Assembly (NCBI GenBank): GCA_020351775.1
Contig: CP070666.1
Location: forward strand, 2,112,345-2,161,600
From: Gemmatimonadota bacterium
Lineage (GTDB): Bacteria; Gemmatimonadota; Gemmatimonadetes; Gemmatimonadales; GWC2-71-9
DNA length: 49,256 nucleotides
Direction of reading: 5' to 3'
Shown piece by piece: positions 9,217 through 17,010 of the stretch. The notes under the pieces are model-generated. The model worked only from the letters and a program-made list of their open reading frames with translations. It was not told the DNA's origin and did not search any database. Positions within the stretch are counted from its first letter, which is position 1, and each line of letters starts with the position of its first letter. The position numbers and the translations under genes were made by a program.

Positions 9217-11919
9217 ATGAACGACACATTCAACGCCAAGACGATGATCGATCTCCCGGAAGGGGAAACCACCATCTATCGGCCTGCCGCGCTCGCCGAG
9301 TCAGGTTTGATCGACCTGGATCGACTTCCGTTCTCGATCCGGGTGTTGCTTGAGAATGTCCTCAGGCACGCCGGCAATGGTGTCGTGACTGAGAAACACG
9401 TAGAGGCCGTCGCTGGATGGACGCCGCAGCCGGACCGCACTACCGAGGTCCCGTTCATGCCGGGACGCGTGGTGCTGCAGGATTTCACCGGGGTGCCGGC
9501 CGTCGTCGATCTGGCAGCAATGCGCGACGCGATCCTGGAGCTGGGTGGCGACGCGGACAAGATCAACCCGTTGGTACAGACCGATCTGGTCATCGACCAT
9601 TCGGTGCAGGTCGATTTCTTTGCGACCGCCGATGCCTACCGGCTCAACGTCGCAAGAGAAATAGAGCGCAACGGAGAGCGCTACGCCCTGCTCCGCTGGG
9701 CCCAACAGGCTTTCGACAACTTCAGAGTCGTGCCCCCGGGGACCGGAATCGTCCACCAGGTTAATCTCGAGTACCTCGGAAGCGTTGTCCGTTCGTTGCA
9801 GCACAATGGCACTAGGGTGGCCTTCCCGGACACTGTGGTGGGGACCGACTCGCACACGACCATGATCAATGGTCTGGGGATCGTGGGCTGGGGCGTGGGT
9901 GGGATTGAAGCCGAGGCCGTGATGTTGGGACAACCTTACTTCATGCAGCTGCCGGAAGTGGTCGGCATGAAGCTCGTGGGCAAACTGCCTGAGGGTGCAA
10001 CCGCGACCGACCTGGTTCTCACGGCAACGCAGATGCTACGCGAGCACGGGGTGGTCGGCCGGTTCGTGGAGTACTTCGGCTCCGGCATGTCCAACCTGGG
10101 GTTGGCCGACCGCGCAACCCTGGCAAACATGTCACCCGAGTACGGTGCCACGATCGGCTTCTTCCCGGTCGACGCCGAGACGCTACGGTTTCTCGAGCGC
10201 ACCGGACGACCGCCCGATCTGATCCAGCGGGTCGAGCGCGTGTGCAAGGAGCTGGGGCTGTTCCACACGCCCGACTCCCCCGACCCGGAATACTCGAGTG
10301 TCCTGGAACTGGATCTCTCGCAGGTCGAGCCATCGCTCTCCGGACCACGGCGACCGCAGGACCGGATCCCGTTGCACAACGCGAGGACCTCGTTCCAGTC
10401 CGCGGTCCCGCAGTTGGTTCCCTCCGGCGCCCGGCGGGCGGCAGACGCGGTCAGCTCAACAACGGTTCGGCACGAGGGGAACCAGTTTGAGCTGCGTGAT
10501 GGTTCGGTTGTGATCGCCGCCATAACGAGTTGCACCAACACGTCTAACCCCTCGGTCATGGTCGGCGCGGGCCTGGTTGCGCGCAAGGCGGCCGCTCGGG
10601 GCTTGCAGCGCAAGCCCTGGGTGAAGACCAGTCTGGCCCCCGGATCGAAGGTGGTCACCGAGTACCTCAAAGCGGCCGGGCTACTCGGCGACCTCGAAGC
10701 CCTGGGCTTCTACGTCGTGGGTTACGGCTGCACCTCCTGCATCGGTAACAGCGGACCACTTGCCGAGCCGATCGGGCAGGCGATCCAGGACCACGAGCTG
10801 GTCGTGGCTTCGGTGCTTTCGGGCAATCGCAATTTCGAAGCGCGTGTGCATCCCCTGGTCCGAGCCAACTACCTCGCCTCGCCTATGCTCGTCGTGGCAT
10901 ACGCCATCGCAGGCCGGATGGACATCGATATCACGACGGAGCCGCTTGGTCAGGACGAACAGGGCAATCCGGTCTACCTCAAAGACATCTGGCCCAGCAA
11001 TGAAGAAGTCAGGGACACCATGGCGCAGGCGCTTACGCCGGAGATGTTCCACAAGGAGTACGGGTCCGTGTTCGAGGGCGACGACACGTGGAAGAGCCTC
11101 CCCGTGTCGACCGGAGCGGGTGGGCGATTCAGCTGGGATTCAGACTCGACCTACATCGCGAATCCTCCGTTCTTCGTCGGTATGCGGGACGTTGCGCCGC
11201 CGGTGTCCGACATCGCGAGCGCTCGGGTACTGGTATGGCTTGGTGACACGGTCACCACCGATCACATATCGCCGGCCGGGGCCATACCGCAGGACAGCCC
11301 TGCGGCCCGGTGGCTCATCGAGCACGGCGTCGAGCCGGTGGACTTCAACACCTTCGGGTCGCGGCGCGGCAACCACGAGATAATGATGCGGGGCACCTTC
11401 GGGAACATCCGGATCAAGAACAAGCTGGTGCCGGACAAGGAGGGCAATTGGACCGTTCATCTTCCCACGGGGGAAGCCACCAGCGTCTATGAAGCTGCAA
11501 TGCGGTACCAGCAGGAGCAGATACCACTACTGGTGTTGGCCGGCAAGGAATACGGCACTGGAAGTTCGCGTGACTGGGCGGCCAAGGGAACGGCGCTGCT
11601 GGGCGTCAAGGCGGTACTCGCGCAGAGCTATGAACGAATACACCGGAGCAACCTGATAGGAATGGGCGTGCTTCCGCTCCAGTTCCAGTCGGGTGAAGGT
11701 GCCGAACAGCTGGGTCTCGACGGCACTGAATCCTACCATATCGGCGGCATAGCGACGGATCTGCAGGCGGGCTGCAACCTACGTGTGGAGGCCGAGCGGG
11801 CCGACGGCAGCCGCACCGAGTTCGAGGTGCTGGTACGGCTCGACACCGCCGTCGAAGTCGAATACTACCGGCAGGGCGGAATACTGCAGTACGTCCTGCG
11901 ACAACTATCGCGGTCCTGA
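9217..11919 (+). CDS. acnA: Aconitate hydratase A
   Basis: Isomerises citrate and isocitrate in the TCA cycle, using a [4Fe-4S] cluster. The product is 900 residues, the usual AcnA/IRP length. Cluster ligands are C439 (TSCTNTSNPS), C505 and C508 (GYGCTSCIGNSG). Substrate-binding blocks GTDSHTTMINGLG and the swivel-domain block GKEYGTGSSRDWAAKG are intact. The frame extends upstream to 9037, but those 60 residues are Pro/Arg-rich and non-conserved; ATG 9217 gives the expected MNDTFNAK start. It is divergent from tkt, so the 209-bp gap between them must hold two promoters. AcnA proteins can also bind RNA when the cluster is lost; that is family knowledge, not seen here. Confidence 0.96.
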   Translation: MNDTFNAKTMIDLPEGETTIYRPAALAESGLIDLDRLPFSIRVLLENVLRHAGNGVVTEKHVEAVAGWTPQPDRTTEVPFMPGRVVLQDFTGVPAVVDLAAMRDAILELGGDADKINPLVQTDLVIDHSVQVDFFATADAYRLNVAREIERNGERYALLRWAQQAFDNFRVVPPGTGIVHQVNLEYLGSVVRSLQHNGTRVAFPDTVVGTDSHTTMINGLGIVGWGVGGIEAEAVMLGQPYFMQLPEVVGMKLVGKLPEGATATDLVLTATQMLREHGVVGRFVEYFGSGMSNLGLADRATLANMSPEYGATIGFFPVDAETLRFLERTGRPPDLIQRVERVCKELGLFHTPDSPDPEYSSVLELDLSQVEPSLSGPRRPQDRIPLHNARTSFQSAVPQLVPSGARRAADAVSSTTVRHEGNQFELRDGSVVIAAITSCTNTSNPSVMVGAGLVARKAAARGLQRKPWVKTSLAPGSKVVTEYLKAAGLLGDLEALGFYVVGYGCTSCIGNSGPLAEPIGQAIQDHELVVASVLSGNRNFEARVHPLVRANYLASPMLVVAYAIAGRMDIDITTEPLGQDEQGNPVYLKDIWPSNEEVRDTMAQALTPEMFHKEYGSVFEGDDTWKSLPVSTGAGGRFSWDSDSTYIANPPFFVGMRDVAPPVSDIASARVLVWLGDTVTTDHISPAGAIPQDSPAARWLIEHGVEPVDFNTFGSRRGNHEIMMRGTFGNIRIKNKLVPDKEGNWTVHLPTGEATSVYEAAMRYQQEQIPLLVLAGKEYGTGSSRDWAAKGTALLGVKAVLAQSYERIHRSNLIGMGVLPLQFQSGEGAEQLGLDGTESYHIGGIATDLQAGCNLRVEAERADGSRTEFEVLVRLDTAVEVEYYRQGGILQYVLRQLSRS

Positions 11920-11936
11920 GGTCGAGCACGACGCAG

Positions 11937-13097
11937 CTAACACTCGCACGCCGCTACGAACTCTTCGATGCGCGGCCACTGGGCCGACGCATCCGAGTAG
12001 CCCAGGTCCATGAGGGTCTCCGTGTAGGACGGCTCGAACATCAAGTAGCTGACCAGGTCGGAGCCGCGGGCTCGCCGCCCTCCCATTCCTTGGACTGCGA
12101 ATCGAACCAAGGACGGCAGCTTTGTCTCGTGACCTTTGGCCAGCGCACCGAGGTCGCGTGACGGTCGCAGCAACAACAGGTCGACCTTGCGCAACCCGCC
12201 CGGAGACGCCTGCCCGGCAGGCAGGGCTGCCACCAGCTGATTGACGCGCTCCAGTCTCTCCGCATCAGCGTCGATCGAGTCGAGGAAGACCGCGTTGAAC
12301 AGCAGTGACACGACCTCGGCCGCGGCGGGGTAGTCACCGATCGGCACCGATGGTGCAACGGGTCCGCGCGGCATCCGCATCGAGATCGCAATGAGCCTGC
12401 GGGCCCCTAGGTGGATCGCCGGCGCGAGCGGCGCGGTCTGACGCACTGAACCGTCGCCGTAGAAACCGTCTTCCAGCTTGACTGCAGCAAATACGATGGG
12501 GATCGCGGCCGAGGCCAACACGTGATCCAACCGCAGCTCCGTCCGCACCGCTGCACGCAGCGCCCGCTCCCAGACAGGGACATTCTCATGTCCCTGCACG
12601 AAAGTAATGGTTCTGCCGGTCGTGTAAGATGTCGCGCTCAGCGCAACCGCATCAAGGCGCCCGGCCGCGACGTTCCTTGCGATGCCGTCCAGCACCAACG
12701 TCTCACTCAGGAACTGGCGCAGTGGGGTCATGTCCATCAATCCCCGCAGGACTCCCGGACCGGATCGTCTTCGCAGCAAGACGCGCAGCAGCCATCTGAA
12801 CGAAGATCGGACGATCGAGGTCGGCCGCACGCAATACACATTGTCCGCCGTCAGCCCCTTCCATTCCCGCCGCAGCGTTCCCACCGCAGAGGAGAATGAA
12901 CCTGGACTCGACGCCAGACTCGTGGCGTTGATCGCACCGGCCGACACGCCGGTCAATATCGGAGCCTCGAGCTCGGGGACACGCTCGGTTATGGCTGCCA
13001 GCACGCCTACTTGGTAGCTGGCACGCGCGCCACCGCCAGAGAGCACCAGTGCCAGGTCGGCGAATCGAGATTTACGCCTTTCCGCTGCCGTTTCCAT
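11937..13097 (-). CDS. Patatin-like phospholipase
   Basis: A serine lipase/acyl hydrolase of the RssA/ExoU-like patatin family, 386 residues. The oxyanion-hole motif GGGARASYQ begins at residue 21, the nucleophile elbow is GVSAG (S52), and the partner aspartate is in YGDGSVRQ (D215), giving an intact Ser-Asp dyad. No signal peptide is visible, so it is probably cytoplasmic or peripherally membrane-bound. The C-terminal part after residue 250 is less familiar and may form a lid or binding surface. The gene is convergent with acnA (17-nt gap, no hairpin seen) and divergent from arfB. Substrate unknown. Confidence 0.88.
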   Translation of the reverse strand: METAAERRKSRFADLALVLSGGGARASYQVGVLAAITERVPELEAPILTGVSAGAINATSLASSPGSFSSAVGTLRREWKGLTADNVYCVRPTSIVRSSFRWLLRVLLRRRSGPGVLRGLMDMTPLRQFLSETLVLDGIARNVAAGRLDAVALSATSYTTGRTITFVQGHENVPVWERALRAAVRTELRLDHVLASAAIPIVFAAVKLEDGFYGDGSVRQTAPLAPAIHLGARRLIAISMRMPRGPVAPSVPIGDYPAAAEVVSLLFNAVFLDSIDADAERLERVNQLVAALPAGQASPGGLRKVDLLLLRPSRDLGALAKGHETKLPSLVRFAVQGMGGRRARGSDLVSYLMFEPSYTETLMDLGYSDASAQWPRIEEFVAACEC

Positions 13098-13176
13098 CTA
13101 CCAAAGCTCGTGGGCCAAGCCAGACTCCGCCAGAGACGGGTTCCAGTTCTGCCAGTCCGCACTATCTTCCGAAGCC

Positions 13177-13584
13177 ATGCGGTTCACGGTGCCTGAGAAC
13201 GAACTTCGTTTCCGAGCCGGTCCCGCGTCAGGGCCCGGTGGCCAGCATGTGAACAGATCTTCGACCCGGATCGAGGTACGTTGGGACATCTCGAGTAGCC
13301 CGAGTATATCGGATTCTCAGCGTGAACTGCTGTTGCGCAAGCTCGCGGCCCGGATCGACTCGAGCGGGGTCCTTAGGGTCACAGCCGAGGATCAGCGCAG
13401 CCAATTGCGCAATCGAGAGGCAGCCATCGGACGGCTCAACGACCTGGTCATCGAGGCTCTGGACGAGCCGCCGCCCAGGAAGAAGACGCGGCCGCCGGCC
13501 GCCGCAACCGAGAAACGACTAGCCGAGAAGCGGCGTCGCTCTGAGCTCAAGCGAGAACGGCGCTTCCGGGATATGAACGACTAG
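13177..13584 (+). CDS. arfB: Alternative ribosome-rescue factor ArfB (peptidyl-tRNA hydrolase)
   Basis: A 135-residue stalled-ribosome rescue factor. The N-terminal catalytic domain carries the release-factor tripeptide GGQ (residues 21-23) within SGPGGQHVNRSSTRIEVRW, which hydrolyses peptidyl-tRNA on non-stop ribosomes. The C-terminus from about residue 100 is Lys/Arg rich and ends with KRERRFRDMND; in the family this basic tail inserts in the empty mRNA channel. Length and architecture match ArfB/YaeJ rather than RF1/RF2. It is followed after 18 nt by a membrane protein gene and could be co-transcribed with it. Confidence 0.93.
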   Translation: MRFTVPENELRFRAGPASGPGGQHVNRSSTRIEVRWDISSSPSISDSQRELLLRKLAARIDSSGVLRVTAEDQRSQLRNREAAIGRLNDLVIEALDEPPPRKKTRPPAAATEKRLAEKRRRSELKRERRFRDMND

Positions 13585-13602
13585 CCGTGGGAAGACACTG
13601 AT

Positions 13603-14067
13603 ATGCAGGTAGGCCACGTACCGTTGGCACTCTCCATAGCAACGTGGGACTGGAATCCGAAAACCATCGTGTTATGTCTGGGCATGCATTTCCTGCCGAA
13701 CTTCGACTCTTTGGTGGAGCGCTCTGGTGTATCGGGGCCCGGATTCCATTGTACCGTGACGCACACCGCCTGGTTTGCCGTCGTCGTAAGTGCGCTAGTG
13801 GCGATCTGGTCACCGCACTACGCGATCTTTACCTTCATCGCCATCATGTCTCATTTCGTCGCGGACATCGGTAGTACGGTCGGACTCCCGCTCCTGTGGC
13901 CGTTCGCCAAAAAGAGCTACACTCTGGCCCTGTTCAAGGATACGGGTTATTGGGGCAAGGACATGTACATCGGTTACTACAAGCAGCCGATGTCGTGGGT
14001 GCTGGAGTCGGCGGTGATCATCTTCTTCGTGTACCGTCTGTTCGCGATCGGCGCGATCGGTCGGTGA
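13603..14067 (+). CDS. Membrane-bound metal-dependent hydrolase-like protein (DUF457/YdjM type)
   Basis: A 154-residue integral membrane protein with about four hydrophobic segments. Conserved-looking polar residues are placed as in the DUF457/YdjM family: HFLPNFDS (H29, D35), HCTVTHT (H49, H54) and SHFVAD (H84, D88), a His/Asp set that could bind a metal at the membrane face. The C-terminal part has aromatic-rich loops (TGYWGKDMYIGYYK) and a last helix. It stands 10 bp before the GMC oxidoreductase gene, in one operon with it and the Gfo/Idh/MocA gene. Family resemblance is moderate; substrate unknown. Confidence 0.6.
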   Translation: MQVGHVPLALSIATWDWNPKTIVLCLGMHFLPNFDSLVERSGVSGPGFHCTVTHTAWFAVVVSALVAIWSPHYAIFTFIAIMSHFVADIGSTVGLPLLWPFAKKSYTLALFKDTGYWGKDMYIGYYKQPMSWVLESAVIIFFVYRLFAIGAIGR

Positions 14068-14077
14068 CCTGGTCGCA

Positions 14078-15664
14078 ATGAGCCGACAACACTGGGACGC
14101 CATCGTCATCGGATCCGGATTCGGAGGCAGCACCGTCGCGCTCAAGCTGGCGGCGGCCGGCATACGAGTCCTGGTACTGGAGCGGGGACGCTGGGTGGAT
14201 CGTGACGACTCGGCCTGGGATTCACGTGCCATACAGATCGAACGCAAGTACAAGAGTGACACACCGTACGAGGTGGACGAACGGTGGGGACGAGAGGTCG
14301 CATATCCGGACGACGCCGTAGGCGGGAAGAGTGTGTTCTACGGAGCTGCCTCGTTCAGGCTGCGGGTGGAGGACTTCAATCACCGAGACCGTTTCGACCC
14401 GAGTGAAACCGGCGGCGCAACACCGATGGACTGGCCGATCGGCTACGACGACCTGGAGTCATTCTATTGCGAGGCGGAGCACGAGATTGGCGTAGCTGGC
14501 GTGGCTGGCGCCGACAACACAGAGCCACCCCGCTCGGCTGATTACCCTGCCTCACCTGCCCCGTACGGGTCCTCGTCCCGATTGATTGTAAAGGCTGCCA
14601 AGAAACTGGGGTTGAATCCGTTCCCCATGCCGCTGGCCATCAATTTCGAGGGAGCATCTGCTCGCCAGAAGTGCGAAATGTGCATGACCTGCGATCTGTT
14701 TCCCTGTCGAGTGTGTGCCAAGAACGATCTAGCAGTGACGTTGTTGCCCAAAGCCCAGCAGCACGGCGCAGTGGTGAGAGACAGGGCTGTGGCGAAGCGC
14801 ATTGTCAGGTCGGGCAACAGAGTCAAGAAGGTCGAATGCCTCGACATGGAAACCGGCGACGAGTTCACGGTGACCTGTGATCTGTGCGTCGTGAGCTGCG
14901 GCGCCATCGCGTCGGCGGCGCTGCTGCTGGCTTCCGGGTTCGACCAGGTCGAACCAAACGGCCGCCTCATCGGCCGCTACTTGATGCGACATTGCAGTGG
15001 GATCGTCATTGGCATATTCCCGTTCAAGACCAATCCCGAACGCCAGTTCCACAAGCAATTCGCGATCACCGATTTCTACCTCGGCCATCCGAAACGCAAC
15101 CCCCGGGGACCATGGGGCATGATTCAGGCGCTGCAGACCCCTCCACCGGAGTTTGTACGGGAGACAGCACCGTATCCACAACCAGTCGGCTGGATCGGCG
15201 CTCGGACACTTCCATACCATGCCTATCTGCTCTGCATGGCCGAAGACCTTCCACAAGCCACCAACCGCGTAGAGATCGATCGCCGTCGGCTCGACACTTT
15301 CGGATCACCGATCGCACAAGTGTTCCATAAGTACTGCAGACGCGATCTGCTGGCCCGTCAGGCGCTCTTTCGTGAGGCTGCGCGGATCTTGCGAAAGGCA
15401 CGTTCGCTGATCAGAGTGCGGATGCCGATCCATACCTACTCTCATGCGTTGGGAACCGTTCGGTTCGGCTCGGATCCCGAGCAGGCGGTGCTAGATCCCT
15501 GGTGCCGGTTCTTTGGGACGCCGAATCTGTTCGTGGTAGATGGCGGGTTCATGCCTACGTCGGCGGGAGTGAATCCGAGCTTGACGATCGCGGCCAACGG
15601 TCTCAGGGTGGGTTCATACATAGCCGGGAACTGGGACGACGTGGTAGGCAAGGACACGGTATGA
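14078..15664 (+). CDS. GMC family FAD oxidoreductase with cysteine cluster
   Basis: A 528-residue flavin oxidoreductase of the glucose-methanol-choline family. Seen: FAD dinucleotide motif GSGFGGS (12-18) with its acidic ribose ligand in VLERG (E34), and the C-terminal block with the catalytic histidine region HTYSHALGT, followed by FVVDGGFMPTSAGVNPSLTI. At residues 199-213 there is a tight cluster C-x2-C-x2-C-x4-C-x2-C. Cholesterol-oxidase-like GMC proteins often have Cys-rich insertions here, and an iron-sulfur site is possible but unproven. No signal peptide is evident. Its stop overlaps the start of the Gfo/Idh/MocA gene (ATGA), so the two products are made together. Likely substrate is a sugar, sterol or other alcohol. 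Confidence 0.85.
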   Translation: MSRQHWDAIVIGSGFGGSTVALKLAAAGIRVLVLERGRWVDRDDSAWDSRAIQIERKYKSDTPYEVDERWGREVAYPDDAVGGKSVFYGAASFRLRVEDFNHRDRFDPSETGGATPMDWPIGYDDLESFYCEAEHEIGVAGVAGADNTEPPRSADYPASPAPYGSSSRLIVKAAKKLGLNPFPMPLAINFEGASARQKCEMCMTCDLFPCRVCAKNDLAVTLLPKAQQHGAVVRDRAVAKRIVRSGNRVKKVECLDMETGDEFTVTCDLCVVSCGAIASAALLLASGFDQVEPNGRLIGRYLMRHCSGIVIGIFPFKTNPERQFHKQFAITDFYLGHPKRNPRGPWGMIQALQTPPPEFVRETAPYPQPVGWIGARTLPYHAYLLCMAEDLPQATNRVEIDRRRLDTFGSPIAQVFHKYCRRDLLARQALFREAARILRKARSLIRVRMPIHTYSHALGTVRFGSDPEQAVLDPWCRFFGTPNLFVVDGGFMPTSAGVNPSLTIAANGLRVGSYIAGNWDDVVGKDTV

Positions 15665-16656
15665 GCAAGGTGAACCTGTGCATCCTCGGGTGCGGCTCCG
15701 TGGCGCGATTGCACAGCCGCATAGCCCGCACATTGCGATCACGCGTGAACCTGCTGTACGCGAGTCGCTCACGCGAGAAGGCCGAAGAGTACAACAAGAA
15801 GTTCCGCGGGGTCGGAGCATTCGGCAGTTACGAGGAAGCCTGCTCGGATCCTCGCGTCGACGCCGTGTTCGTGTGCACTCCCCACGCATGCCACGTAGAA
15901 CATGTGCGCCTGGCCGCCGGTGGGAACAAGGCGGTACTGGTCGAGAAGCCCGTCGCTCGAAACATGGAGGAGTTTGCCGCGATAGAGCGAGCGGTGGCAG
16001 ATGCGGGAGTGATATCGATGGTCGCCGAGAACTATTTCTTCAAGCCGTTGGCGGCGGTCATCCGCCATCATATCGAGCGCGGCGACGTTGGCAGGCCAAC
16101 GTTCCTCGAGTTGAACCGGGCCGCGGGGAAGAAGATGAGCGGTTGGCGTGCCGACGCCGAGATGATGGGAGGTGGGGCACTGTTGGAAGGCGGTGTCCAC
16201 TGGGTGAATCTCCTGGCGAGTATCGGCGGTAAGGTCACGGAGGTCGCTGCAGCACGGCCCCGTGAGAGTCATGATCTGGTAGCACCGTTTGAGGACAGCA
16301 TTGAGCTGCTGGTGAAGTTCGAGAATGGCTCGGTGGGCAAGCTGTTGCACTCATGGAACTCTGTGAACCGGATCGGGGGCCTGGGCATGTCCAAGATCTA
16401 CGGCACCGACGGAAACATCTTCTTCGAGAGCAACGGGATCTTCGTGCTGGTGCTGGGCAGGAGGAAGCGACTGCGCTTCCCAGGGTTCATTGACATCATG
16501 GGCTACCGCGCGATGCTGCGGCATTTCGTGGAGTGTGTCAGGGAAGACAAACCCGCATCCATGTCGCTCGCGGTCGCGCGACACGATATGCAGATCGTGT
16601 TTGCGGCCTATCGGTCGTTGGAGAGCGGGGCGTTCGAGGCAGTGCGTGGGTCCTGA
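15661..16656 (+). CDS. Gfo/Idh/MocA family NAD(P)-dependent oxidoreductase
   Basis: A 331-residue Rossmann-fold dehydrogenase. The N-terminus has the nucleotide-binding motif ILGCGSVA (8-15), then the family motif EKPVARN (K96 is the usual catalytic lysine) and VAENYFFKP. The C-terminal alpha/beta domain contains the WRADAEMMGGGALLEGGVHW block, with a histidine where many members have the catalytic His. I use ATG 15661, which overlaps the GMC stop codon. Members usually act on sugars, inositols or their derivatives; in this operon it may process the carbonyl compound made by the GMC enzyme, which is inference. Confidence 0.87.
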   Translation: MSKVNLCILGCGSVARLHSRIARTLRSRVNLLYASRSREKAEEYNKKFRGVGAFGSYEEACSDPRVDAVFVCTPHACHVEHVRLAAGGNKAVLVEKPVARNMEEFAAIERAVADAGVISMVAENYFFKPLAAVIRHHIERGDVGRPTFLELNRAAGKKMSGWRADAEMMGGGALLEGGVHWVNLLASIGGKVTEVAAARPRESHDLVAPFEDSIELLVKFENGSVGKLLHSWNSVNRIGGLGMSKIYGTDGNIFFESNGIFVLVLGRRKRLRFPGFIDIMGYRAMLRHFVECVREDKPASMSLAVARHDMQIVFAAYRSLESGAFEAVRGS

Positions 16657-17010
16657 GCACAACGGCGTGGGATCAGGAATCAACCCCCGTGTCCGCACAG
16701 CCTTCACGAGGTCTACCATGCCGATCTGCGTATGCTGAACCACCTTCCTCCCGTTGCGCGCGTCGCTGGGGATCTAGCCCACCCAGTTCATCGCAAGAAC
16801 CCTCCACTCACGTCGAAAGACCGCCATTCATCGCAATAGCCCGCCCATCATTGGGGGGGGCCCTGCAATCTGCCCCAGCGGTCTAGCCACGCGCGCGTGA
16901 GTGTCACTGGCGCTTGACGCTCGCTTGACACCCCCGCGAAAGATTCCTCAGGCGCGTGGTCGCGGTACGGGAATGTGTCGGTCTACGTCTGCCCCAGCAG
17001 GAGGCGTCAG
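16657..17010. other. Intergenic region with a G9 run
   Basis: About 350 bp without a supportable gene. It has a run of nine G near 16853-16861 and a short repeat of CATCGCAA around 16789 and 16831. The ribosome site of the next gene (GGAGG, about 17000-17004) lies at its end. I see no clear promoter or terminator. Confidence 0.5.

Noticed and set aside
16853..16861. G9 homopolymer as possible phase-variation tract
   Set aside because: Not within or just before a gene start; more than 140 bp from the next coding region, so no obvious switching role.
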